NCBI GenBank assembly: GCA_003013855.2
Contig: ML058548.1
Span: 620,001 to 684,000, forward strand
Direction of reading: 5' to 3'
DNA from: Liriodendron chinense
Lineage: Eukaryota > Streptophyta > Magnoliopsida > Magnoliales > Magnoliaceae
Length of the DNA: 64,000 nucleotides
In this document: positions 22,376 to 34,340 of the stretch, piece by piece
How positions within the stretch are numbered: the first letter of the stretch is position 1
Layout of the letters: every line of letters starts with the position of its first letter
Translations under genes and position numbers: made by a program
Notes under the pieces: model-generated
Databases searched by the model: none
What the model was told of the DNA's origin: nothing
The model's input: the letters and a program-made list of their open reading frames with translations, nothing else

Positions 22376-23505
22376 CCAACCGAAAATAGGCGCTTCAGAA
22401 TCTACGGTCAGCTAGAACCCATGAAAACACCAGAATGTCGAGGGTATTCCGAAGAACCCCTAGTTTCAAAATGACTCCCATTTGAATAAGTTGGTCTACT
22501 GCTGTGAATTCTGGGTTAGGGTCGCGGTTACGACAGGGGAAGGTGTTAGGCACCCCCTGACCGCCTGTATAACACACGGTCTCTACTCTATGGGGCTTAA
22601 AAATTTATGGGGGATTCTAAAAAGTGACCAAACCTGCAGGGTTATGCCATACTTCGTGGGCTTTTTAGGGCCCAAGTAAGCAAATAACAAAAATATAACA
22701 ACAAGATGACAACGTTAGGCTAAACTTCGCAAGCTTTTTAGGGCCTGGGTTGGTAAAAATGGAAAGCAAGATAAAGTGTGAGTGGGTGTAGATGTTGGGG
22801 TTCAAATTCACACTCATTGTAAAACAACATCCCGCGGTCCATCTACAACGATTTGAATCAATTTCAAGACCAGGAAAACCTAGAAAACGTCAGTTCAACC
22901 CTAACTACTCGGTAGAGACCAAAATCCGTAAACAGCATTTCAGAGTAGAACCGACATGCGAGTCACCGCCAAATGATCCAAAACGTCCTAAAACCCTTAA
23001 ACTGTAAGTTTTAAAGTCGTGTGGCGCGTATCTTTACCTGCGCACCTCGAAATGCGTTTCATCCCTACTCGGAGCTGACAAAAAAGGGTCCGTAAGCCTA
23101 CAGCTACCATTTCAAAGCAGAACCGAATATCCACACCACTGCCAAATGATCCGGAACTGCCCCAAAACCTTTAAATAGCAAGTTTGAAGTCCCTGTGGTG
23201 CATATTTCTATGTGCGCGCTCCTCGAAACAACATTCCTATACGACGAGCCGACCCGGAGGCTCCAAATTAAGAAGTATCAAAATTTGCAATACCTGGACT
23301 TCCACACTCCATCCCATTCATTCAGGAGATCCATCCCAGCCTAGAAGTGGCTTGGCGATAGTGACCACAATCTTAGAAAAGGTAGCTGTCCTCTGGAGGC
23401 CTCCCGTCGGAGCTTGAAATCCTGAAATATCATAAGTTTAGAAATTTTCTCTCTCACAAAAGTGCAAAAATCTAAAATTTGGCTAAGTGGTGGAAATTTT
23501 CAAGA

Positions 23506-24312
23506 GGGACATGTGCCCGACCTTCCACCACATGCGCCTGCACCCCATATCCGAAAGAAACCGATTCAGACACTTTCCCAGAAACCACCCGAAAAATTCG
23601 CCGAAAATGACATGCGCCTGGCTTGAAAACACATGCGCCTGGCCTGAAATGACATGCGCACGGACCCTTGCACCCAACACTTTCGCCCAGCACTGCGCCG
23701 GGGAACGCTCCAGGAACGCATGTGCCGGAAAATACCCTCTGGGTCGAATCCGAACACGAGTGCACTGTTGTAAATAGCAGGTTCTCCTGATGACATTAAG
23801 CGACATCACCCCCTTTTGACCTTAGATCAACGTAAGAGGTACATGCGCCTGCTCCGTTATCCCTCACCAGATGCCTTGGCCGGAGTGGATACCCTCGCTG
23901 GAATCCCTCGCCGGAACCCAAAAAATGCACTACCGTCGGATAGTTCTCTCACCGGAATCCCTCGTCGGAAAAGGGATATCCCCCGACGAAAATGAGTGCA
24001 AGGGGGAAAATCTTGAAATTCTCCAAGTGCTAGGACTTTCCCCACTTCGTAGAGGCACATGCGCCGGCTTTCTCTCACCGGGAAATGCAAAAAAGCACTA
24101 AGTGCAAATCCCACATGCGCTCACTCTTTGGGAGGTCAAAATGTGGAAAATCTACTAAGTATTGGAGCCACATGCGCCCACTGCTAAGTCCCAAGAGCAT
24201 GTGCAATAGGACATGTGCCCGGAACATTCTTCTTTCCTCCATCTTTCATGTGTGATGGACACATGCGCCCAAACAATGGTCACATGCGCTCACCATCACA
24301 CATATGCGCCCA
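23506..24312 (-). repeat. ACATGCGCC word array in the Tat LTR
   Basis: About fifteen near-copies of ACATGCGCC (GGCGCATGT on the element strand) lie near 23508, 23531, 23608, 23630, 23651, 23718, 23841, 24058, 24113, 24171, 24196, 24211, 24261, 24283 and 24302. The spacing is irregular, 15-220 bp. A second word, close to CTCGCCGGAA, repeats at 23880-23970. The frames read through here are by-products of these words. Confidence 0.7.
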
Positions 24313-27062
24313 CCACCCTGTTTGGAGAGCCACATACACCCATGCACACCCCTCTATGTGCTTGGATGCTGGTTGGGGGAGTGGACCTTCCATCGTGTGG
24401 CCCGCCTTCTTCGAAACTCGGTCTGCAATCAAACTGCCTCTCCTAGATGCACCTCAGTGAGATCTATCCATCCCCGGGATCAGATTCTCCAACGGTCGAT
24501 GATAAATGGCCCAAATCAATTTTTTGATAAAAAATGACAACACTTAGCCAATTTGGCAACTCCGAAAATCCTCCCGAAAGAGCCGAAAACGGCCGAAACA
24601 GAGAGAATTGAGCGGAATTAGACCGAGCTCGAGAGGGAAACTTTTCTTCTTTATGATATGATATATCATAATCATGCACTGCAATGAGGTTATCCAATCT
24701 CAGGACTCTCGAATACCCTAATTAAGAGGTCAGCAGGCCCAGTATTCAGTCATTTTCAGCCTTGGAAAGTGCCCTGTAGGCTCGAAAATCGACTTATGCT
24801 AAGTAAATCGAAACACGATCGCACTGCGATTCTCGTGGACATAATCCACCCCTGTTCAAAGATGGTCATTGATGATATTCACCGAATACCCTGATTAGAC
24901 TGTAAATATGTCCACTACTTGGTCATTTTCAACCCTGGGAAGTGCCCTGTTGGCTCGGAAACTAACTAATGCCAAATGAAATCAACCGCGATCTCGAAGA
25001 CGCTAAGGCAAAAACAATGCATTCAGGCTATGAAATAGCAGAGTTAAAACGTCTACGGGGCACCGATCCCCATCATTCATCATAAATTGGCATATGCGGG
25101 CATCCATCGGACCCGACACTTAGCCACTTGCAGGCATTAAAAATGACCAATCCAGCCCATTGGATTTGAATCCTCAAAGGATCTTGGCTTGATATAGCCT
25201 ATTCAATCTTAAATAGATCATCGAAAATACTCAGAAGAAAGAGTGTTCTCGAAGGCGAGTCGTCCGACTCCAGAAGAAACACATTTACTTTACTGTACAA
25301 AGCTCTATTCATCCCGGATAAAGGTCCGAGGCTAAACCTAAGAGATTATGGTTATCATAAGAAATCATAAACAAAGAATTCTAACAAAGCTTGAAACATC
25401 CTGCTATGGATTACCACTATAAAAAAGACAGTCGATGCCCTACCCATCGACAACGGGTCCGTCGGTTGAGCTGATGAGGCAGTTGCGGAGTGCTTTCCTA
25501 AGGTCACCCCTCATAAAAATATGGGCGTGGGCCTTTGGTCATGCCGCCCAACATTTCGATGCTCGTGTATTCCAGAGGCCAATGGCCCAGAGTTGTATCA
25601 CTCGATAAAATCCTAACAGTCTCTCAACTCGGACCCAAAAGAAAATGGGACATAGACATCCGACTTGTCTAGAAACATGGCTCAGTCCATAATAAGAAAA
25701 CAAATAGGTTTATATGGCCATGAACTCAAGACCATAATCCCTGACGATCTAAATTACTTGCTTGATCTATCCGGGCTTTCTCTCTAATATTCCATCTATT
25801 GTATAACTACATTCCTAGTGGAATCTTGTCTCTTTATGCCATGGTTTTCTCCCGCAAGGGTTTCCATGTAAAAATCTTTGTGTTGTTTGTGATTTTTTTT
25901 CATTTAAATTCATGCTCTTTTAATGCTTTATTTAACTTATCTATGATGCATGCATTTATTTGCTTTTCTCTTTTAATTAAGGGTGATCATCCATTGATGT
26001 AATTAAAGGCTCATGATCAATATCACAGCGTGGAATGTAAAAGATCTCAGAATCTCTGGAATAAAATCCGGCTTGCGATGTCTTCTCTATTGTGTACGCA
26101 TTGTGATTGCTTATGATTGTCTATGAATGCCTCTATACTTAGAATTCCCCAAAACAATAAAACATGGGAAAAACTGCCATGTGAGCATTTTTCTAGTTTT
26201 AACAATGTGGTAGATGTGTAGGGAATGTGCGGAGTGGATACGGTTTGATTTTTGAGATCTGAGAAAAAAAGAGGGGAAGTCTGACACTCTTTACGAGGAA
26301 AGATGGTCAGACGTCCCTACCCTCGACCCTACTTATGGATTTCAGCATTAGCAGTGGCTTTTGGCTTGTAAGTTGAAAGAAACAAAATCGGACAAGATAC
26401 AGAAGGAGATGGTGGTAGACAATAGGTGATCAGAGTGTCGCAGTTTCTACCTTTGTCATGTTAGTAGGAACTCAGGATTTCATCAGATGATGCATACTTC
26501 CAGCGTCTGTATGTTTGGTTATGAGTGTTGGCAGTCAATTGGGTAGAGTTTCCTAGTAACTCTGTCTCTCTGATCACTCTGAGAAATCGACGATCACCAT
26601 AGCTCTTTCTTTTTCTATCGTTCCGTCCGTTCATCCTCAGATCGCTCAATCTGATCAGCTTAAATAGACCCACTATGTTTGGTTCGTCGTGCTTGATGCG
26701 GAGTGGGCCACACATAGCAGGCAGGCGTTGAGTTATGATTGGATGACCAAGTTGTGGGAGACAGGGGGCGAGCGTGAATTTTTTTATTGATTTTTGGATG
26801 CGGTTACTGAGTATACCGCATTTGTGGACCGCATTAAAATACTTAAAAATTGAAAAACATGTCTTTTACAGGTATATTCAGGGTTATACTCCACCATATC
26901 CATTCTCGCCAATGTGTTCCTGTTCTGATCAATCCACACCGATGGGTGACTTCAGGACACTGTTTGAGCAGTACACTGCCATTGGCAGGGACTCCGACGA
27001 GCGAGGTTAAGTGCATTCGAAGGTGGGGTGCTGCATGATGACATGTCCCTAACCACAAGGGC

Positions 27063-27107
27063 TGCATCTATGGATGCAGACTATACAGTCACTGCATCTA
27101 TAGATGC
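27063..27107 (-). repeat. Paired GCATCTATAGATGC palindromes near the Tat LTR start
   Basis: Two near-palindromes, TGCATCTATGGATGCA and GCATCTATAGATGC, lie within 45 bp, about 25-70 bp inside the LTR edge. A further hairpin, GCGGTTACTGAGTATACCGC, lies at 26800-26819. Confidence 0.6.
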
Positions 27108-27132
27108 GGTACTTCAAAGTGGGGTGTCTACA

Positions 27133-27947
27133 GGATGTTATAAGTATGAAAGGATGAGAGATGAATTGATATGATTTTGAGATTTCTGAATTATCTTAAA
27201 TCTATTAGGTTTCTATATGAATTCTCCTATTGAGTTGATTAGTAGAAAATTTGAACACTTTTGAGTCTAGTTCACATTACACGATTTTTAGGGTTTGAAG
27301 GGATTATGTAGATTTATAGATTGCTTAGACTAGGATCTAAGGTGTTGAGGAACCAAGTCGGGGAACTTTGTCCATCCTTGTTCATGAGAAACTAAAAGAA
27401 GAATGGAAGATATGAATTTCTAAAAATCCTATCTCATGTATATGAAAAGAAAGAAAGTTTGGTTATTCATTGAATATATGTTAATTTTTTTTTAAAAGGG
27501 CTACCTATTACCAACCAGGGGAAGGTCTACCCGTAACTTAAGCTGGAAATGGGAAGTAGTGTGAAAGCCATCGAATGAACGGTAAGACAAATTCTTATCA
27601 TAGGCTTGTTGCTGATTTGTATACTCTTAGATCTTTAGTTTTGTTGATCTATGAAGATGGTAATCTTAAAAATTCATGAGATGAACATTCAATATGCACG
27701 CTAGACCGCACTTGTTTGGATTCTTCTATTTATCAAGCAACCAGTGGGGATTCTATGTGAAACACTCATTATGTTTAGGGAGTTTAAGATTTTAATTTCT
27801 ATCTCTAATTTTCTCTGAATTTTATAGTTTTATGTCTTGAAGCTTATAGAAGTATAGTTTCTGAAAGAGAGTTAAGTTTTGGAATTTGGATTTGTTTCAT
27901 ACATGTTTTGCTCGGGACTAGCAAAATGCTAGTTGGGGGGGGGGGGG
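27133..27947 (+). mobile_element. 3' internal fragment of a second Athila family
   Basis: The non-coding stretch matches 13560-14310 of the complete Athila element in order: GAACACTTTT, CTAGTTCACATTACACGATTTT, GAAGGGATTATGT, ACTTTGTCCATCCTTG, then CTCGGGACTAGCAAAATGCT. It ends in a polypurine tract expanded to 13 consecutive G (27935-27947), abutting the LTR. The left end is cut by the Tat LTR edge at 27132, so everything upstream is missing. Confidence 0.8.
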
Positions 27948-29232
27948 TGTTGAGCAATGAATTGTGCATATCTGAACTCCAATTTGTAGCATAATTGCAT
28001 AGTTTAGTTGTTAAAGTTAATGACTTATGCTTGCTTTTGTGTTTGTAGGTAAAAGAGAGATGTCATTGATTTCATGCTAATTTAGAGGATTTAGAGTGAT
28101 TAAAAGACCAAGCTTTAATGAGCTAAAGAAGTAAAGAAATGCCTTAGAGAAATCAAGTTAAAGACCTGAAATGGCCAGAAAAAGTAAATTGCAGAGCTAC
28201 AAGGCTAGAAAAGTAAGATACAAAAGTTTCAGAAATAGCCCTAGAATTTTGCTGATGTGCAATTTCGATATATCGAAATATCCTATCGAAAAAAACTCCA
28301 ATATATTAAAATCCTTTCAAAAAATGGGCAGAAAAGGTTGCAACTCACTAGATAAAAACTCACCGGCGAGAGCTACATAAATTCTTAGGCATATCCGAGG
28401 TGGTGGCAGACTTTCTGTATAAAAGGCACCTCTACTCTTTTCTAAAGGCATCAGATAGAAGTCCTAAAGCATCTAGAGGTCGAGAGGAGCAAAGTGAAGC
28501 TGCTACAACTCCAATTTTTAGGTTTTTTCATGTCTTTCTTAGTTTTTCTTTTGATTTCTAGTTGTAGTATGACAATGCTCAGCTAGAACCTCTTAGCTAG
28601 GGCTAAGAGGTGAAGCTTGTAGCTAGTTTCAATGTTCAATTCATTTATTTCAAGTACTCTTACTTCAAGTATAGATGTTTAAGTTCTAGTTTGAAAAAAG
28701 TTGGTATTTGTAAAAAGTTTTATGAGAGTTCATGTCCTCTGGACATGAGTTCCTTGCAATTCTCTGAGATTATCATTATGGTTTAATTAGACTCGAATTG
28801 TAGTAACCCAGAGCATGCCATTATCTCTTGGTATGGCTGTTACTCCGAAGGCTACAAGTTTGAATTCTACATGCTTCATAAGAACTATAAATCTGATGTT
28901 TCATATTTAAGTGGGATTGTTTGTGTTGAATGAAATATCTTCCAATTAGATGAGAAATAAAACTTTGATTCTAATTGTGTTGTTCTTGGATGAATGAATT
29001 AGCATTGGATTACTATAAGTAGATCCTTAAAAGCCCTAGTTTCTCTTTAAATCTCATATTTTTTTCTACTTTAAATTCTGTTTAGTTCTAATTCTTAAAA
29101 TTGAATTATAAGATTATTGAGATTGAAGCTATTAGAATAAGTTGGGATTGTTTACCCTAATTCCTTGTGTATCGACCTTGGTCTCACCGAATTATTACCA
29201 CATCGCAGCCTTGCACTTGAGGTGAGCGAACA
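27948..29232 (+). repeat. 3' LTR of the second Athila family
   Basis: 1285 bp from TGTTGAGC to GCGAACA. Landmarks shared with the first family are the CTCTTAGCTAGGGCTAAGAG hairpin (about 28588-28607), a TATAAAAG box (28418-28425) and the ATTACCACATCGCAGCC end. Its first 200 bp closely match the inverted LTR at 39157-40713, so these two belong to one family. A small palindrome array lies at 28263-28330. Confidence 0.8.
28263..28330 (+). promoter_or_regulatory. TTTCGATATATCGAAA palindrome array, decayed
   Basis: One perfect TTTCGATATATCGAAA word is followed by degraded versions (TCCTATCGAAAA, CCAATATATTAAAA). The array lies about 90 bp upstream of the TATA box. The same word fills the Copia LTR at 30283. 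Confidence 0.55.
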
Positions 29233-30282
29233 GTCATCGTGGCCATATTGCCCCATATTGTCCGAAATGGCCTAAACTGAAAAGTAAAAAGGCAATGACA
29301 GCCACTTGGGATGACACGGAGGAGTCTAAATCTAAATCTGGTAACTCCGTAAGAGATGGGAGCCACAAACTGGTGAGAATTCTCATGGCTTCCACCACTA
29401 CCTTTCTTCCCCCTAATCTAAGAGAGGATCCTGACTGCTTTCCCTTCTAGGAGGAGTCCACAATCCCTCACCTTATTCTACATTCTATGAGGGTATTGTA
29501 GAAATTAGTTAACCTTAGGATGTTCAAACTAAATATAATTAAAAAGGGTAGCTAGAAATGAAAACTATAGGAAAATCTGAGGATGTTAGCATCATTTTGT
29601 TATTAGGGGCATATAAGAGGATTCTAGCCCCATGAGCCTGCCTTTGATGGTTTAGCCTTGTTTTTTTTTATTGATATACCTTATTGATAGACTATCACCC
29701 TACTTAGATTAGCTAGTCTTGTTGAGTTTTATGCTTAATTGTATGCTAATCTTTGCTTTGGTCATGATGTATATAATTTGGGGAGGTTGGTTAATTGGGC
29801 TATAAGCCTTGAGCTTTATTGCTTAAATGTATGTCTTAAGGATGACCAATTGTACACGATTAACTATGCTTAGATAAGTACATTTTCTTGTTAATCATAT
29901 TCCCATGTATGCTTCATGTTTTAATATTCATGCACTCTATACTCTCTCTAGTTAACATATGCTTATAGTTATAACTGCGACATTCTAATCTTCTCTATCC
30001 TAAAATTAATTAGTGTACCAGTAAGGAGGAGAGATTTGTTTGTCAATTGCTGACAAAAAGGGGGAGAAAGATCAAGTCCCACCAAAATAAGTTTTTCTAT
30101 TTTGTGTTACAGGATTGACAGATTATGGGAGAGCAATCAAGAGAAGCTTGCCTAGTTACATGTCTTAGTGTTTTGAGTTGTAATATTTATTTCAATTTGA
30201 AATGTAACGTATTTGTGTTTTGGTAGTGTCATTGGTATGGACCATGACATGGTTTTAGGTTAGGTCTTTGTTAGAGGGAGAT
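29233..30282 (+). mobile_element. Internally deleted Copia element, gag scrap plus 3' region
   Basis: A short gag remnant at the left is followed directly by the non-coding stretch that normally lies between pol and the 3' LTR of SIRE-type Copia elements: TTTGTCAATTGCTGACAAAA, GGGGGAGAAAG and a final AGAGGGAGAT purine tract touching the LTR at 30283. All of pol is absent. No target duplication can be assigned because the 5' end is missing. Confidence 0.65.
29286..29372 (+). pseudogene. Copia gag fragment
   Basis: In one plus-strand frame the bases read KKAMTATWDDTEESKSKS and continue with GNSVRDGSHKL. The AMTATWDD(T/S) patch is characteristic of the acidic segment near the zinc knuckle of SIRE-type Copia gag proteins. 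It has no start, no zinc knuckle and no continuation into pol. Assignment rests on this short patch. Confidence 0.5.
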
Positions 30283-30609
30283 TGTTAGTGCACTTTTCTG
30301 TGGCATATTAGTGTACCTTATTTATCAATCACGTGTGTTCTTGTGTTGTAATGTTGGTTGAGCCTTGACAAGCTGAAGATTAAAGATTCAAGTAGACCAG
30401 AAGCATCAAGGAAGAAGAATAGGTAAATGAGATGCCTCTATGACCTTAACCCTTTGATCTAAAACACCCAAATCCTCTTAGATGACTTAGACTAACTAGG
30501 AAAACCCTTAGTCATCATCATTAGCCTTAGATCATATAGAAAAATATGATAAATTAGGTTAATAAAAGAGGTAGAAGCTTCTGTAAACAAACAAGTCCAA
30601 ACAACAGTT

Positions 30610-30910
30610 TTTTATAGGTTTTTGATAGATCAGAGACCTGTTTCGATAGGTCCTCGATGCTATCGAAATGCCTTTTCGATATATCAATGTATATGCAATA
30701 AACGTACAACTCTTTGAACAATTTCTTCGATCAATCGAATTGGTCATTTCGATATATGGAGATGAGTGTTTTGATATATCGAAACACTGTTTCGATATAT
30801 CGAAATATGTCTAGCAACTTACTGAAATCTTTGAACAGAATTTTCGATATATTGAACTGGTATTTCGATATATCAAAGATCGCTTTGATCAATCAAAACT
30901 CCTTTTGATA
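30610..30910 (+). promoter_or_regulatory. TTTCGATATATCGAAA palindrome array in a Copia LTR
   Basis: About ten near-copies of TTTCGATATATCGAAA lie near 30642, 30660, 30675, 30727, 30747, 30770, 30789, 30842, 30863 and 30885. Some vary toward TTTGATCAATCAAA. The array sits between flanks homologous to those of the other Copia LTR, whose array uses a different word. Confidence 0.75.
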
Positions 30911-31989
30911 CTATTGAAGAAGCCGTTTTCTGCCCATTTTGTAACCGTTGGAGATTTTTTTTAAATATGGGAGAGATGATTTTTAGGCAGAGGTGAGTGA
31001 TTTTGAGGAGATAGAAGCTACCACTATTACAGACCATTAAGAGCTCTTTTCCTAACCCTAGCAAGTCATCTTCCTTGTGATTCATCATAAGAATAGAGCA
31101 TTCCAAACTCATGATGAAGATGCACTTGTCCCTCATTTTATTTCTAAAGTTTGGATTAACCTTGATAGTTATATTCCTATCAAAACTCTATAATGAGATC
31201 ATTGTAGGTGAAATACTCTAGGCAACCCATTCCTATTAGTTGTAGAGATCTTAGACCTACCCTCCTAGCACCTTGAGCATATCCGTCAGAGCATCATAAG
31301 TAAGGTGGCTAATCTTGGAGCTGAGCATTGGCGACGCAACAACATCAAAGATTGGGGGAGCATAAGGGGAGCTCATTCAAGCACAGGAGAGTAGAAGAAG
31401 CAATCCGAAGCGGCGCTAAAACATGTCTTCAATTCGACAAGTAAGGTTGTCATTTGTGTTGAATCCATCCACTTTTTTCCTAGTTGGAATTAAGTGTAGA
31501 GTTTGTTTGTCAAACTCGATAGGTTTGATTGTAGGACCTAGATCCGGTTGTAAGGTAGAAATTTAGTCTCCGAGTGGGGAGCCTCCGGCGGTAGTAAACG
31601 CTAGGTTCGGTTGGAGAACCTTGGCTCAGTTGTAGAGCTTAAAACCATTAAGGTTCGGCTGTAGGACCTTGACTCATGAGTGGAGTTTAAATTGAGGTTC
31701 GGTTGTGGGACCTTGGCCTGAGTAAGCCTAAATAAGTCTCCAAGGGGAGCCACCAACACGGGTGTAGACGTGTAGGTTGGGAGGAACGTGTAAACTCCTC
31801 GAACACCTAGGTTGGGAGGAACCTGATTTAAACTCCTTAGTGAATTCCAATGTGCTCAAAGGGGTTGAGTATTAGAACCGAGAGTGGAGTAGACCTAAAG
31901 TCGAACCACTATACATCGTTATGTTTGTGATTGTATTTGAGCACATTTCTTATTATGCATTGCATTTAATTGTTTAACTATGAATGCTT

Positions 31990-33312
31990 TGTTGAGGTAT
32001 GAAAAATGAAGAAATAAAGAAAGGAAGAAGAATCAAGAAATTTTTAGAAGAAATGGAAATGAAATTAAAGAAAGAGTGTAGAAAATATGCACTTGCCGCA
32101 GACCATGGCAAGCATCTGAGTTTGCCGCAGGTCGTGTAAAGTGCCCATCTGGTGAATGATGCTTTCCTCGAAATCGACCACTTTTGCCTATAAATACCCC
32201 CGAGGGGTCCTCATTTGGAACTTGCTTTTGAAGAACAGAGTTACAAAGCTCCTTCTGAAGACTATAGAGGTACGGGGTGAACCTCGAGTTCTTCCTTCTC
32301 CTTGGGTTGAACGCACAATGTGCGGACCTCGAGGATCGAAGAAGAACGAGAGGGAGATGCTGCCGAAACAAAGATCGAAGATCGAAGAAAGATAAGTCCG
32401 TTTGAGAAGTGCTTTACGTGACCATCGGCAAGCTTATGAACTTGTTGCGACCCACATGAAGCTTCCCTAAAGGCATTTGTTCTCTCCTTTTGTGAAGAAT
32501 GTCGGGGGCATTTTAGTTTTCGTTTTCCTTCCAATCGTGAAGAACATTGAAGACTGAGATCATGGTGAAGATAGAGTATTGCAGAGAAAGCAATCCGGAC
32601 TCGACAATTTGTTTCTTTGTGAGCAGAAGACTTATCTTCTCCCTTCGAGTCGAGCGTACTTTATACAATCTCTGTAAGTGGATGTCATGATAAATGATTC
32701 AAAAGACTTATCCTTCTCCCTTAGGGTCGAGCGTACTTTGTACAATCCCTGTAAGTGGATGTCATAATAGATGATTTAGAAGACTCATCTTTCTCCCTTC
32801 CGGTCAAGCGTACTTTGCACAATCCCCGTAAGTGGTTGTTTTGATAGATGATGCTAGCATGGAGTAGAAGGCCCTTCTCTCTCCCTTTAGGTTAAGTGCA
32901 CTTAGTGCAATCCCTAGAAGTGGTAGATGTGTTGGGTGATACCATCATTTTGGAACAACATGGAGTTCTATGAAGATCACAAAGGAATGATGCCTAGTTG
33001 GGTTGACTTGCCTCATTTATGAATAGAAGAACGGTCTTGGACTTCTTAGTTTAGTTATTTCCCTGTCATATGGATAGGATAAAAGAAGAATAGGGGAGAA
33101 GCTCTATTAAAATTACTTTATAAACATGTTCATTTTTGTACAATGTACAATCTATTTTAGAATTAAGAGATAATGTAAATATGGAATGTATAAAGAACTC
33201 AGTAAATGAATAAAATGAAATAATGAATGCTTTTCTGTATCTTTTGTCTAATATAAGAATATGACTCTTGTTTTCCCCTTACGAACACAAAGGCAATTTT
33301 ATTGTGTAAACG
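31990..33312 (+). mobile_element. Solo LTR inserted in the Copia LTR
   Basis: The block interrupts homology between the two Copia LTRs and is flanked by the 5-bp duplication TGCTT (31985-31989 and 33313-33317). It begins TGTTGAGG and ends GTAAACG, one base off the canonical CA. It holds a TATA box (TATAAATA, 32189-32196), a pair of TTGCCGCAG words at about 32094 and 32123, and a ~76-bp minisatellite. No frame resembles a known protein. I do not recognise the family. Confidence 0.7.
32624..32945 (+). repeat. Four-copy ~76-bp minisatellite in the solo LTR
   Basis: Each unit contains AAGACTTATC.TTCTCCCTT, GTCGAGCGTACTTTGTACAA and CCCTGTAAGTGGATGT. Units start near 32626, 32702, 32779 and 32866. 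The first three are close; the fourth is diverged. Confidence 0.8.
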
Positions 33313-33731
33313 TGCTTAATTAGAATGTATGCTAGGTACTTGTTAGGCACATCCACACACATAATATGTACTTTCACTTTTTGTGTAGACTTGAGCTTAT
33401 ATGATCCATCTTGACATAGTCTACTTAGGTTGCATGGATTAGGTGCTTGATTAGTTTAATCATATGTTAATCTATGCATGCTTGGACTAGGTAGCTCATT
33501 GCACATCATATGTTAGTCTTATGATTGGACCCACTTAGGCTTAGAAGCCGAAGTGTTATTGCTTGCTTAGTTTAAATTGTTTAAACTGTTAAGTAGGCGA
33601 AAAGATTTTTAAAAAGGTCCTAATCACCCCCCTCCCTCTAGGACTTAGCCATAATTCTAGTTGCTTCGCTTTAAGCCTCCGCATGCGCAAGTGCTCTTTA
33701 CAAGTGTATTAGACTAAAATGCGTAATTTCA

Positions 33732-34297
33732 CAACTCCCATGAAAGAAAATAGGACACTTTACCATGCGCGCTTGATGAACATGGTAAAATTTTCGTTTA
33801 CATACACATGAAGGGAGTATGAAGGAAAGAAAGAATGGGGAAAGTATTGAAGCTTGAGATGTCCCTCTCCATGCACCACCTTGAGACTTTGATAAGTCCT
33901 GAAAAATACTAAACTTGAGCCCACCACACCTCTTAAGAAGCACCTACATGAGGGAAAAGAGAGCATAAGAAGAGGGAAGTTAAATAAATGAGAGAAAGGA
34001 ATGGAAGGAACCATGGGCCATACCTCCACCACCCACCTTCACCAAATGGACCACCTTACTGACCACTCTCCACTAAAAGCCCCACCACTTGAAGAAGCAA
34101 AAGAATCACCAAAAGGAAGAAAAACTTGAAGAAATAAAGAGAATGAGAAAGAAGAGAGAGAGAATTGCATGTTGGAGGGTGGGGTGCCCCTAGCAAAAGG
34201 GGAGGCACCCCATTACCCAGCCTAGTGAAAAAACCAGTGGGCAGAGAAGGGGTGGGCGGCACCTAGGGGGCCCGCCATCCTCGATCAACTTGAAATG

Positions 34298-34340
<43 letters not shown>

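Larger units (their letters stand above)
5190..27132 (-). mobile_element. Decayed Tat-lineage Ty3/Gypsy retrotransposon, split by a nested Athila element
   Basis: Read on the minus strand, the order is long LTR (22376-27132), gag remnant, protease, reverse transcriptase plus RNase H, a second RNase H, integrase, then a non-coding 3' region. That region continues on the far side of the nested Athila element (15956-16396, then 5532-5190). The second, archaeal-type RNase H between RT and integrase is a hallmark of the Tat/Ogre lineage. The pol frame is broken by several stops and the expected catalytic glutamate of integrase reads lysine, so the element is dead. No matching 3' LTR was found: the left edge at 5189 abuts an unrelated TGTCACGCCCC LTR end. 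Confidence 0.7.
22376..27132 (-). repeat. Very long 5' LTR of the Tat element (about 4.8 kb)
   Basis: The right edge on the minus strand begins TGTAGACACCCC, a typical Tat LTR start, and the left edge meets the candidate primer site. LTRs of several kilobases are known in Tat/Ogre elements. A GGGGAAGGTGTTAGGCACCC phrase at 22537-22556 is a widespread plant LTR motif. Near the start lie GCATCTATAGATGC-type palindromes (27063-27107), and an ACATGCGCC word array lies at 23506-24312. Only short unrelated frames occur. The second LTR copy is not in the window, so the left edge is approximate. Confidence 0.5.
30283..33731 (+). repeat. 3' LTR of a Copia element, interrupted by a solo LTR
   Basis: Starts TGTTAGTGCACTTTTCTG and ends GCGTAATTTCA. 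Without the 1.3-kb insertion at 31990-33312 it is about 2.1 kb and aligns end to end with the solo LTR at 36187-38142. Shared landmarks are CAAACA.CAGTTTT before the palindrome array, AACCGTTGGA after it, GGGAGCCACCAACACGGGTG and AAGTAGGCGAAAAGATTTT. Upstream is the Copia purine tract, so this is a 3' LTR rather than a solo one. Confidence 0.8.

Noticed and set aside
32033..32534. Overlapping frames of 79-112 codons on both strands
   Set aside because: They lie in the transcribed part of a solo LTR and match nothing I recognise.
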